From the NCBI GenBank assembly GCA_029821735.1, contig JALGSU010000020.1, forward strand, positions 1-64,000: DNA of 64,000 nucleotides, given 5' to 3'. The stretch comes from Candidatus Zipacnadia bacterium (lineage in GTDB: Bacteria > Armatimonadota > Zipacnadia > Zipacnadales > UBA5352). The notes below the pieces were generated by a model. It had not been told where the DNA came from. It did not search any database and was given only the letters and a program-made list of their open reading frames with translations. Made by a program: the position numbers and the translations under genes. Of this stretch, positions 1 to 7,624 are shown in pieces. Each line of letters begins with the position of its first letter. The stretch's first letter is position 1.

Positions 1-295
1 CATCACTGTCCTGACCATAGATGGTGGGACGCCCCGGACGCGGCGCGTCGGCCAGACCATCGATCCGCTGCCTGGCAAAACGCACTCGCCATTGGCTCAC
101 GGTGTTCTTGTGGACGCCCAGAGCTCGGGCAATCGCGGGGTTGGCGGCCCCGTCCGCGGCCATCAGTATGACCCGTGCGCGTGTGACCATGCGCTGCTGA
201 GTGGAACTGGCGCGTACCCAGCTCTCGAGGGTCGCACGTTCGGCATCGGTCAGCTCGATCACAGTCGCTGTTGCTGGCATGGTGTAACCATACAT
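1..295 (-). mobile_element. IS630-family transposase, N-terminal part, cut by window edge
   Basis: Reading the minus strand from the ATG at 295 (a second ATG lies at 280) gives an open frame that runs off the left edge. It reads about 98 residues, with the helix-turn-helix section ARALGVHKNTVSQWRVRF followed by the basic linker LADAPRPGRPTI. This helix-turn-helix plus 'D.PR.GRP' linker is the standard N-terminus of IS630/Tc1-like DDE transposases. The catalytic DDE domain would lie outside the window, so intactness cannot be judged. The region just upstream (about 308-340) has short TAG/GTA-rich sequence that could belong to the element end. Confidence 0.8.
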
Positions 296-307
296 CAACA
301 TCCGGAA

Positions 308-340
308 TATGTCTAGTAGGTACTAGTAGGAGTCCTACTT
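308..340. repeat. Short GTAG/CTAC-rich repeat near the IS630 end
   Basis: The sequence around 312-336 contains CTAGTAGGTACTAGTAGGAG followed by a complementary CCTACT, so it can partly fold on itself. A related GTAGTAGTAGGAGTAGTAGG tract occurs at about 16950-16970. It lies at the expected outer end of the transposase gene. It may be part of the element's terminal inverted repeat, but no second end is visible in the window. Confidence 0.3.
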
Positions 341-442
341 CTGCCAGCCCGCCCGCCAAGTCCAGCGGAAGCCCTCGCGGCGCATCGCCTCCGCGCTATC
401 GATGCCCGTGCGGCGACTGAGAGTCTCCCGGGGCACTCCGCG

Positions 443-964
443 TCATGAGCACAGTTGCAGGACTGTCCCGACGATGGCGATCGCACTCCACAGACGGACA
501 CCCGGGCGTCGCCAGACTGGCTCAAGTGTCCCAGATGGGGCAAAGGCGGGCCTTCGCCTGCGCCACAACAGCCGCAACGCAACCCACATGAGAGTATAGA
601 AGAGGTCGACCGCGAGGAGCCAGAATGCGATGGTGCCGATCCACCCCGAGTCGTCAAGCACCCCACTCCCGCTCGCCATGAAAACTGAGACGATAACCAC
701 CATGCAGATAGCCGTCGGGAACAGCCGTCGCCAAATGTTGGTCGGGTCGCGGAGCGTGCGCGTGGCCAACACGCCAGCCGCGCCCAGAGCCGCCCAGTGG
801 TAGAGTAGAACCGGCACGGTGACGCCCGCGTGGAATACGGGGCTCGCAGGCACTGCGTAGTATGCGATCGACCACACGTCGCGCAGCACAAAGCCCCACA
901 GCGCCTGTGCAGCAGCGAACGCGAGCAATCCGTAGCAGACATCTCGCCAATCATCTCGGGTCAT
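443..964 (-). CDS. Hypothetical multi-pass membrane protein
   Basis: This 173-residue protein has about five hydrophobic segments (for example CYGLLAFAAAQALWGFVL and LFPTAICMVVIVSVFMA) and a basic loop WRRRRP near the C-terminus. I prefer the ATG at 964 because GATGGAGACC lies about ten bases upstream. The open frame extends further, but that N-terminal extension is arginine-rich and looks non-coding. I do not recognise the family. It is the most distal of a minus-strand run of small membrane proteins that continues to 6222, suggesting shared expression or a common envelope role. Confidence 0.6.
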   Translation of the reverse strand: MTRDDWRDVCYGLLAFAAAQALWGFVLRDVWSIAYYAVPASPVFHAGVTVPVLLYHWAALGAAGVLATRTLRDPTNIWRRLFPTAICMVVIVSVFMASGSGVLDDSGWIGTIAFWLLAVDLFYTLMWVALRLLWRRRRPAFAPSGTLEPVWRRPGVRLWSAIAIVGTVLQLCS

Positions 965-1151
965 TGATCCGGTCTCCATCGGGCGGCGACACAGAGCGGA
1001 TACAGCACGTAATGCAGCCTGACGAAATGAAGATGGCGCACGGCCACGATCGTGATCGTCAGTGAACGCTATACAATGGTAACCAAGACCGATGCGCCGC
1101 GCAATCGTCGGGCGCAATGAAGGTGTGGGGGAGAGGCCCGGCGTCGCGGCG

Positions 1152-1481
1152 CTACTGCCTCGCCTTTCGGCCTTTCCACCGGGCGATTCGCAGGGCCAGT
1201 TTTCCCACCACTATCCCCAACGCGATCCAGCCGAGGAGACCCGTTGCGGGATATAGGAACATGTCGCCGACCCAGGGGCAGAAGACCAGAGCCAGCTCTG
1301 CCGGCGCATGGGCAATCGTCAGCAGGAGGTGGGGGAGGCCTGGGGGATCGTAGACGGCAGCTGGCCCACGCAGGGCAAAGAGAGCCGAAGCCGTTGCCAC
1401 TAGTCCCACGAAGATCAGCACACCGAGGCCGCCGCCAATCCCGGTCCACTCCAACCGCTCCCATTCTGGCCGCGCAGGCAT
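1152..1481 (-). CDS. Hypothetical small membrane protein, translationally coupled
   Basis: A 109-residue protein with three hydrophobic stretches (GIGGGLGVLIFVGLVATASA, LLLTIAHAPAELALVF, TGLLGWIALGIVVGKLAL) and a strongly basic tail ending WKGRKARQ. The ATG at 1481 overlaps the stop codon of the upstream gene as TGATG, which indicates translational coupling and decides the start. No family is recognised. Coupling to the 1481-1852 gene suggests the two membrane proteins work together or are needed in equal amounts. Confidence 0.65.
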   Translation of the reverse strand: MPARPEWERLEWTGIGGGLGVLIFVGLVATASALFALRGPAAVYDPPGLPHLLLTIAHAPAELALVFCPWVGDMFLYPATGLLGWIALGIVVGKLALRIARWKGRKARQ

Positions 1482-1852
1482 CAAGGCGCCTCCTCTTCAT
1501 AGAGCGCGTAGCCGGCGTGAGCAGGTCGGTCCCCCCGCAGGAAGAGCAGCAAGTTGATCCCGACCCCATAGACGGTCCCGATCGTCCACCACCAGATGAA
1601 TGACAGGCCGCAATTGATGGCAACGCTTGGGGGCAGCTCAATACCGACCGAGTGCAGCAGCAGCGATGGCATGTAGGCAACGAGAAAGGCGGGGAAGCCG
1701 AGAAGCAGCACGAGGGACCCGTCCCCATCCGCCAGTTGGCTCGACAGCGTCATCACGGCCATGGGGATGGCCAAGCCGAGCCAGACGCCGCAGAATGACC
1801 CTATCAGCACTCGCGCCAGGAGCCCGACCATCGGTCTCTCGCCACCAGTCAC
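1481..1852 (-). CDS. Hypothetical small membrane protein
   Basis: A 123-residue protein with three predicted membrane segments: LLARVLIGSFCGVWLGLAIP, LVLLLGFPAFLVAYMPSLLL and LSFIWWWTIGTVYGVGINLL. The frame opens with GTG at 1852. An internal ATG at 1831 follows GGCGAGAGACC and could be the real start. Its stop overlaps the next start (TGATG), so it forms a coupled pair with the 1152-1481 gene. No recognised family; function unknown. Confidence 0.6.
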   Translation of the reverse strand: MTGGERPMVGLLARVLIGSFCGVWLGLAIPMAVMTLSSQLADGDGSLVLLLGFPAFLVAYMPSLLLHSVGIELPPSVAINCGLSFIWWWTIGTVYGVGINLLLFLRGDRPAHAGYALYEEEAP

Positions 1853-1925
1853 TCGCCGTGAGATGCTGCCAATCGGCTGTCATAGGAGAAAGCGTTTCGG
1901 GGAGAGGGATCAGTTCCCTGCCAAC

Positions 1926-2465
1926 CTACTCGGCAGCCCAGCTGACGTACAACACGGCCGTATCGGCATCATCAAGGTCTATCAGCATCTCGAAACTCTC
2001 CCACCGCCAGCCTCCTCTGAGGGTGCGGTCATAGTTTGGCGAGCGCCGCTCGGCTCTGACGGCCATGAAACGACGAGCCGAATCCGGCCGCCACCAACGG
2101 GGATATCCCTCGCCTGAATGCACCCCCAGCCTGTCCATCGACGATGTCTGTACATCCGGCGGCAAACTCGAGAGCAGTTCAGGAACGCCCGCGACTGGCA
2201 TGGCCACCTTGGCCAACAGGCTGTAGCGGAAACCCAGAAACGCCCACGAGTTGAGCACTTGTGCGCCAGACGGGAACTCGACGGCTGTCCATTCGGTCAG
2301 CTCATCGAGATCGTGAAGCTCACGACCCTCAAACATCTCCCTGGCCTCGGGATGCCCCCTGAAGATGTACCAGACGCGGATCGATCTCAGGTTGAGAGCA
2401 ACGGCGAGCCCAAGGCCCACCAGACCTACGATGACTGCCCATATCCATACTCGACGTCTCTGCAT
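1926..2465 (-). CDS. Hypothetical membrane-anchored protein
   Basis: A 179-residue protein with one N-terminal membrane anchor after a basic start (MQRRRVWIW then a hydrophobic stretch ending LAVALNL). The rest is soluble and probably extracytoplasmic, rich in Trp and Arg (RGGWRWESFEMLIDLDDAD). The start at 2465 is supported by a strong ribosome binding site, GGAGGTGAG, about 8 bases upstream; the longer frame to 2540 is not needed. No known domain is recognised. It sits 26 bases after the gene at 2492-3328 and is probably co-transcribed with it. Confidence 0.6.
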   Translation of the reverse strand: MQRRRVWIWAVIVGLVGLGLAVALNLRSIRVWYIFRGHPEAREMFEGRELHDLDELTEWTAVEFPSGAQVLNSWAFLGFRYSLLAKVAMPVAGVPELLSSLPPDVQTSSMDRLGVHSGEGYPRWWRPDSARRFMAVRAERRSPNYDRTLRGGWRWESFEMLIDLDDADTAVLYVSWAAE

Positions 2466-2491
2466 CACGTTGATCTCACCTCCCCGCCGCA

Positions 2492-3328
2492 TCATTGCTG
2501 GACAGTCGGGTCGTCCTCGTGCACGCTGCTGAGGGACCATTCGTCACCCGACAGCGAGTATACGGCAAACACCCGCTGCTCATTCTCCCCGTCGCGCACC
2601 TCGTTCTTCACGTCCCATGCTGGTCCCTCGGTGATCGCCTCGTAGACCCCATCGTCGTCAAGGTCCGCGAATTTCCACCACTCGCTATTGGTGAAAGGCA
2701 GACCCCCGCTCTTGCGGTCCGGCCCACCGGGCGCGAACAGGTCGACGATCGCCAAGCTATATTGGTCGGCGCCGGGCGATGTGGTGATGACCTCCCGTCG
2801 CCCGTCACCGTCCACATCGAGGAACATCAGCCCGTAGCAGTTGCCGAGGTGCAGGGAGTAGATTAGGTGCGAACCGACTTCGCTGGGATTGTCGTCGGGG
2901 CCGAACCACATGATACCATGAAGCTGGCTGCGCATATCGGCGTGGTTGTACACCAGATAGACATCGATCGGGCCCTTGGGCCAGAAGGGGTCGTCGGGGT
3001 CGTCGGGGGCGTAGACGCGCGCCGCTACCACTCCCGGCGGCTCGAGGAAGCAGCGCAGGCGAGCCCGCAGGTCGTCATCGTCCTCGATCTGAGGCGGCTC
3101 GAGGCTCCTCAGCACATAGACACCCGGCGAGACCTCGTCGCCCCAGTCCTCGACCGCGGGGGGCAGCGGATCGTCCTCGGGCAGCGCAGTCTCGGAGGTG
3201 AGGGGCGGGGGCTGCTGGACCGGTTCCTGCCCACGTCCGCCGCCGAAATGCGCGCCCGCGCCGTAACCGACGCCCATAGCAAGCGCTACCGTGCTGATCC
3301 AGAGCCAGGCTGGCTGGTGCGTTCTCAT
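2492..3328 (-). CDS. Secreted or anchored protein with FG-GAP/VCBS-like calcium loops
   Basis: A 278-residue protein with an N-terminal signal sequence or anchor (WLWISTVALAMGVGYGAGA), then a proline-rich linker and a soluble domain. Two loops resemble the calcium-binding turns of FG-GAP/VCBS repeats: FLDVDGDGRREVI at about residues 170-182 and FADLDDDGVYEAI at about 221-233. Such repeats are typical of integrin-like beta-propeller blades, but only two are visible here, so a full propeller is not shown. The start ATG (3328) overlaps the stop of the upstream gene in an ATGA arrangement. Role unknown; extracytoplasmic location is inferred. Confidence 0.65.
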   Translation of the reverse strand: MRTHQPAWLWISTVALAMGVGYGAGAHFGGGRGQEPVQQPPPLTSETALPEDDPLPPAVEDWGDEVSPGVYVLRSLEPPQIEDDDDLRARLRCFLEPPGVVAARVYAPDDPDDPFWPKGPIDVYLVYNHADMRSQLHGIMWFGPDDNPSEVGSHLIYSLHLGNCYGLMFLDVDGDGRREVITTSPGADQYSLAIVDLFAPGGPDRKSGGLPFTNSEWWKFADLDDDGVYEAITEGPAWDVKNEVRDGENEQRVFAVYSLSGDEWSLSSVHEDDPTVQQ

Positions 3329-3783
3329 TGGTGTTCATCTCCTATCTGAGGGACGCTGCGCTCACGCTGCTCTCGCCGGCAGGCGCGCGAAGCACCAAGA
3401 GCATAAGCACCAGCGCCGACGGCAAGCGATACAACGGTCCCGACAAGGTAATACAGCGGCGCGTACGTGAAGAACAGTGGGTCCCGCAGGAAGGAAAGGA
3501 CTGCGGCGAGGCCCACGTACAACGCCATTCCGGCTGCGCCAGCCACCGCAGCGAACTTCGGGCTGGCATCGCGTTCGCCCCACATCTTGCCCCCCAATAT
3601 GACCCCGATACCAACGTAGACCGCGTAGGGGAGACCGGAGAGGACCACCTGCCACGCCGCCTCCGGGAGCACTGCGGCCAGGATGAGTGTGAGGGGACGC
3701 GAGGCTATGTGCCCCAATAGCAGCCACCCACAATACAGCAGGGCAAAGCGCCCAAGGGTGTGCGGTGTGCCGGGCCTGTTCAT
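3325..3783 (-). CDS. Hypothetical four-segment membrane protein
   Basis: A 152-residue protein with about four hydrophobic segments (FALLYCGWLLLGHIA, VVLSGLPYAVYVGIGVILGG, AAVAGAAGMALYVGLAAVLS, YYLVGTVVSLAVGAGAYALG) and a charged C-terminal tail RREQRERS. The ATG at 3783 follows GAGGAGCAGCC, a good ribosome binding site. Its end overlaps the start of the 2492-3328 gene by four bases, so the pair is coupled. No family is recognised. Confidence 0.65.
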   Translation of the reverse strand: MNRPGTPHTLGRFALLYCGWLLLGHIASRPLTLILAAVLPEAAWQVVLSGLPYAVYVGIGVILGGKMWGERDASPKFAAVAGAAGMALYVGLAAVLSFLRDPLFFTYAPLYYLVGTVVSLAVGAGAYALGASRACRREQRERSVPQIGDEHQ

Positions 3784-3884
3784 GGCTGCTCCTCATATGA
3801 TTGGCGGAACGATGGGCCTACCTATATTAACGCTGCCCGGATGCCAGCGTTACCGCTCCGCCTGTTGTGGGTGTCCTCATCCGG

Positions 3885-4991
3885 CTAGGGCCTCATCAGC
3901 CAGTCAGCGTCCTCCATGAAGACCCCCACCAGCACTAGCAAAACGCCAGCGGCGGCCGTCACGAGAATCGCGAGAATGGTCTTCTTCCTCAGCGCGATGG
4001 CCGACAGGGCCCAAGCTGTGGCTACGACGATCGCCACCCGGCCGCCCACGCCGAACCGATAGGGGGTCCACAACACGATGCTCAGACCGACGTGCGAGGG
4101 CAGCACGGCCGGGATCACCCACGGGCCAGTCGCCAACCATCTGTCGCAGGCCAGGCATGCGAGCGTGACCGACGCAGCCACAGCCAGCCACCACCTGCAC
4201 CCCCAGGCCCATAGCCAGATCAGCAGGAGATACTCGCCAAGCCGCGGTGGGGCAGGGGCCATGGAGGTGCCCTGCCATCGCCAGCACACCAATGTGACCG
4301 GGGGCTCGAACACCAGCACATCCGGTGGGACGCCGTCGGCACGATGACCCGGCACCACCCAGACACCGGGTCTCATGAGCAGGCGATCCTGCAGGCTCCG
4401 GGCCAAGAGCCAGCGGGGGCGCCCATCGGCGGGTGCCTGGTAGAGCGCGAAGGTGCCCCCGAACACCAGCGACATTACGGGCGCGCCATCCGTGCCATAC
4501 TCGGCTGCGCTGAGAGCCCCCCACCGAAGAGGCCACTGCAACTCAAGGGGCACCTGTATCCGCGCACGCCGGGGCGCGGTCCGGAGCACCTCGCTCACGG
4601 TGACAGCGCGCAACTCATCGATGCGCACATGGCCATCGGCCCGCATCGGCCACCGGCCTGTGTCCGTGTCCCGTGGCCGCACGATGCTGACGTGCACCCA
4701 ACCCGCTGGAACTCCACTTCCCCCAAAGGCTGGTTCGACCAGCACTACCTCGCCGGTCGGGAGGAACGCGCCCTCCTCAAGGCCGGCTGCGGTTTCCGGG
4801 TGGTGCGTAAGCCTGACTGATGGCTGTGCGGCCCGGCCCAGCCAGCAGAGGTTCGCTTCCGAATCGACGGGGGCACCCGCAAGTGGCGCCCACCACACGA
4901 AGAGATACGGGGCAGCGCAGGCCAGGAGAATCAGTGTCGCCCATAGCGCAACGAGCGGCCGCTGCCGCGACGGCTGGAACTGGCTATCCAT
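3885..4991 (-). CDS. Hypothetical membrane protein with large extracytoplasmic domain
   Basis: A 368-residue protein. Residues 13-34 form an N-terminal membrane segment (ALWATLILLACAAPYLFVWW). About 200 soluble residues follow, probably outside the cytoplasm. Four or five membrane segments complete the C-terminal third (for example YLLLIWLWAWGCRWWLAVAA and ILAILVTAAAGVLLVLVGVF). I chose the ATG at 4991 because GGAGGATGCGGGC precedes it; the frame itself opens at 5132. No family is recognised. It belongs to the same minus-strand run of envelope proteins. Confidence 0.6.
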   Translation of the reverse strand: MDSQFQPSRQRPLVALWATLILLACAAPYLFVWWAPLAGAPVDSEANLCWLGRAAQPSVRLTHHPETAAGLEEGAFLPTGEVVLVEPAFGGSGVPAGWVHVSIVRPRDTDTGRWPMRADGHVRIDELRAVTVSEVLRTAPRRARIQVPLELQWPLRWGALSAAEYGTDGAPVMSLVFGGTFALYQAPADGRPRWLLARSLQDRLLMRPGVWVVPGHRADGVPPDVLVFEPPVTLVCWRWQGTSMAPAPPRLGEYLLLIWLWAWGCRWWLAVAASVTLACLACDRWLATGPWVIPAVLPSHVGLSIVLWTPYRFGVGGRVAIVVATAWALSAIALRKKTILAILVTAAAGVLLVLVGVFMEDADWLMRP

Positions 4992-5067
4992 GCCCGCATC
5001 CTCCTCCGACGTTGGGGCGAAGGTCGCTCGCACGCCTATCTCCATTAGTGCTGCTCTTCGGCATTCG

Positions 5068-5583
5068 TCAGGGCTGCAGGGCCGGCTCTGGCAACGCCCA
5101 TGAGACGCACGCGGTGCCCTGCCAACCCTCATTGGTCAAGGGCACCAGCTCGCGGTCGCGGACCCCGGTCATGTCCTTGGGTATCAGACACCGCGAAGCG
5201 CCGATCGCTCCCGACGGGTAGAACACCAAGCGAGTGGCGTCGCCAGAGATCACCAGTAGCGGGCCGCGCTCGGGGATGATGGCACGCGACAGCGGCCTGC
5301 CCACGCGACCATGAGACAGCCGCGCGATTGACTGCAGGGCGTGCTCGAACTCGGGTTTCTGGAAATCGCTTGCCGACTGCGGCGGTCGCCCGTGGGCAGC
5401 GGCGAAGGTCTCGATCTCGTCAGCCAACCGGGCAGCGTCGTACAGGAGTACTCTTCGGGACATGCGAGCCGTCCACATCACCTCGGGAAAGTAAGAGAAG
5501 CTGATGAGCAGCAGGAGAGCGACGCCACCAATGGCGAGCAACGCCAGCAACACGCGTCGCACCTGAAAGTGCTTGCCTATCAT
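5068..5583 (-). CDS. Hypothetical single-pass membrane protein
   Basis: A 171-residue protein. The start at 5583 is set by GGAGGCATCGGG just upstream. After a short basic cytoplasmic part comes one membrane helix (VLLALLAIGGVALLLLISFSY) and a helical segment with the sequence DAARLADEIETFAAAHGRPPQSASDF. That 'AAHGRPPQSASDF' stretch resembles the 'HGRYPESLDEL' signature in pseudopilin-like proteins of related phyla, including the 17131-18612 protein here. A prepilin cleavage site is not evident, so the resemblance is only suggestive. Confidence 0.6.
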   Translation of the reverse strand: MIGKHFQVRRVLLALLAIGGVALLLLISFSYFPEVMWTARMSRRVLLYDAARLADEIETFAAAHGRPPQSASDFQKPEFEHALQSIARLSHGRVGRPLSRAIIPERGPLLVISGDATRLVFYPSGAIGASRCLIPKDMTGVRDRELVPLTNEGWQGTACVSWALPEPALQP

Positions 5584-5760
5584 CCCGATGCCTCCGTGGA
5601 CCGACGCCCACCAAGCCTGCGCCAACCGAGAAGCGGGTGCCAACTGTAGCCCTGTTCGTGCATCAGTGTCAGCGGGTCCCAATCAACGTTGGCTGTCGCC
5701 CGGCGTCTGGCCTGCATCATGGTCCGGTTCCTCGCACTGTTCTGCCTGTTCTGGCCAAAG

Positions 5761-6222
5761 TCACTCAGGGGCACGACCCCGACGACGCCAGTGTCGGGAT
5801 GCCCACCATGCACCACCCGCTGATGACGCAGCCACGAGCGCCATTACAACCAGAGTCACGGCGAGCTTCCTCAGCTCCTCAGCGTCGGAACCCGTGAAGG
5901 CTTCCCCACCCCACAGCTTCACCAGACCGATCACCTCGTTGACCAGGGCCAGCAGACCCATGCCAGATAGAGCGGCGAGACCAGCGGGGCCCGGGGCCAC
6001 CCGATACCGTCGGTACCCGTACACTCCGAACACCGCGGCCACGACGATAGGCAGCACGATCCCCACATCGCCGGCTGCGATGAGCAACACGACGGTATCC
6101 CCGCCGCGCGTTCGCTCGAGTATGCGTCCAACAGCCCACCACCAGCAGGCGTAGGCGAGTAGCAGCCATAGCAGGTACTGACCGATCAGTACTGGCCTGA
6201 ACGCGCTGAATAGCCCTCGCAT
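5761..6222 (-). CDS. Hypothetical four-segment membrane protein
   Basis: The frame is open from 6597, but the N-terminal part of that frame is low-complexity and unconvincing. Starting at the ATG at 6222, preceded by GGGGAGGAG about 12 bases away, gives 153 residues. There are four hydrophobic segments: LIGQYLLWLLLAYACWWWAV, VVLLIAAGDVGIVLPIVVAA, GLAALSGMGLLALVNEVIGL and LAVTLVVMALVAASSAGGAW. The ATG at 6312 is the alternative. No family is recognised. This is the first gene of the minus-strand membrane cluster and diverges from the ankyrin gene at 6708. Confidence 0.5.
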   Translation of the reverse strand: MRGLFSAFRPVLIGQYLLWLLLAYACWWWAVGRILERTRGGDTVVLLIAAGDVGIVLPIVVAAVFGVYGYRRYRVAPGPAGLAALSGMGLLALVNEVIGLVKLWGGEAFTGSDAEELRKLAVTLVVMALVAASSAGGAWWASRHWRRRGRAPE

Positions 6223-6660
6223 GTCGCTTGTCAACTCCTCCCCGTCCTTCACACGTATGGCGGCTGTCAGGCGCAATGTCCAGGCTGGCTCACTCCCGTC
6301 CTGGATTGCCATGGAACCTGAGGCTGCCTCGCCGCCTTCACTACAGCAGGTCGGGGCTCCTGTATGCAAGCGCTTGGGGAGGCGCTTGGTCCCGGCAGCA
6401 AGGCCATGAACGGAACCCAGGGGAGTCCTTCGGGGGAGACCGGGGGACTCCTGCCGCCCTACAAGCGACCACGGCGGCGACTGCTGGGTGCGGACGGTCA
6501 GGGCTGGACAGCCGCCAGCAATGGAGAAGCATCTGCGGGCGATGAGGCCCCCGCGGACAATACGAGACAACACCACGGGAAGAATCTTCACCAGCAACTA
6601 TGAAGAAGTCTTAATGGTACTTTTCGCGTGTCGCAGTAACACTTTATCACCTTCTTGGCC

Positions 6661-6666
6661 TATAAT
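6661..6666 (+). promoter_or_regulatory. Candidate -10 box for the ankyrin gene
   Basis: A perfect TATAAT sits 41 bases before the ATG of the ankyrin gene, in an unusually AT-rich stretch (about 6600-6670). No convincing -35 hexamer is present at 16-18 bases spacing (AACACT at 17). It is the best promoter candidate for the 6708-9211 gene pair. Confidence 0.5.
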
Positions 6667-6707
6667 AGAAGAGGGGACGCGTGCATGGCACACCAGGAGG
6701 GCGGAAG

Positions 6708-7562
6708 ATGAGCAGACTATCCTGGCTGATACTCGGGATATGTGTGTTGGCCGGCCTCGCGGTGTGGATGGCGGGGCAACCCAGACACCGCACTCTGGGT
6801 CAGGCCATCGCTGCGGGGGATGTTGAGGATGTGGCCAAGCATCTGCGCCGAGGCGCGAACACGAATGCGGCAGACAGCCAAGGCACGACCGCCCTGCACG
6901 TGGCGGCCGCCAGAGGCGCGTGCAAGGCTGTCGTCGTGATGCTGCTCGAGCACGGGGCCCGAGTCAATACTAAGGACATCGACGGAGAGACACCACTACA
7001 CCTCGCGGCCAGCGAAAGCCGCGCTGAGATGGCTGCGCTGCTGCAACAGTCGGGGGCAGAAGTCAATGCCCAGAACAAGCAGCGCCGAACTCCGCTTCAT
7101 ATGGCGGTGATCAGCCGTCATCCCAAGGTCGTGGAAGTGCTCCTCGAGGCCGGTGCGGACGCCACTATCCCCGACGGTAACGGATGGACGCCATTGCACT
7201 GGGCCGCGTGGAACGGGGATGCCGAAGTGACGCAGGCGTTGGTCGATTACGGGGCACCGGCGAGTGCTGAGAACAGCGACGGATGGACACCGCTGCACTG
7301 TGCCGCGGACGAGGGCCACGGCGAGCTGATCGCGATCCTGATCGAGGGCGGGGCGGTAGTCAGCAAGGTGGATGCGAGCGGGATGACACCACTGCATATC
7401 GCGGCCGCCAAGGGCCACTGTGAGATGGCAGAGATGCTGATCGATGCGGGCGCCGATGTCAACGCGCACGGCAGTTACGGCTGGACACCCCTGCATGGCG
7501 CCGAGCAGAGCGGCGAAGTCGAGGTGGCCGCCCTGCTGCGGGCACGCGGGGCCTTGGAGTGA
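6708..7562 (+). CDS. Membrane-anchored ankyrin repeat protein
   Basis: A 284-residue protein. Residues 4-22 form a hydrophobic anchor (LSWLILGICVLAGLAVWMA), followed by eight ankyrin repeats of about 33 residues that reach the C-terminus. Clear repeat cores are GTTALHVAA, GETPLHLAA, RRTPLHMAV, GWTPLHWAA, GWTPLHCAA, GMTPLHIAA and GWTPLHGAE. The start at 6708 follows AGGAGGGCGGAAG. Ankyrin domains bind protein partners; the topology suggests an exported or periplasmic binding surface, though cytoplasmic orientation cannot be excluded. A second ankyrin gene follows 62 bases downstream, so the two probably form one transcript. Confidence 0.85.
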   Translation: MSRLSWLILGICVLAGLAVWMAGQPRHRTLGQAIAAGDVEDVAKHLRRGANTNAADSQGTTALHVAAARGACKAVVVMLLEHGARVNTKDIDGETPLHLAASESRAEMAALLQQSGAEVNAQNKQRRTPLHMAVISRHPKVVEVLLEAGADATIPDGNGWTPLHWAAWNGDAEVTQALVDYGAPASAENSDGWTPLHCAADEGHGELIAILIEGGAVVSKVDASGMTPLHIAAAKGHCEMAEMLIDAGADVNAHGSYGWTPLHGAEQSGEVEVAALLRARGALE

Positions 7563-7612
7563 AGCAGTAGTAGAAGCAGCAGCAACAGCGAACAGCAGCA
7601 ACGACAACACAC
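7563..7612 (+). repeat. Imperfect AGC/AGT triplet tract between ankyrin genes
   Basis: The spacer between the two ankyrin genes is a purine-rich run of imperfect triplets (AGCAGTAGTAGAAGCAGCAG, then further AGC and AAC units). There is no stop-free continuation of the upstream protein, since the TGA at 7560 precedes it. It may be the decayed remnant of a repeated coding unit or a slippage-prone tract. Confidence 0.4.
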
Positions 7613-7624
7613 GAGGCATGCCCC

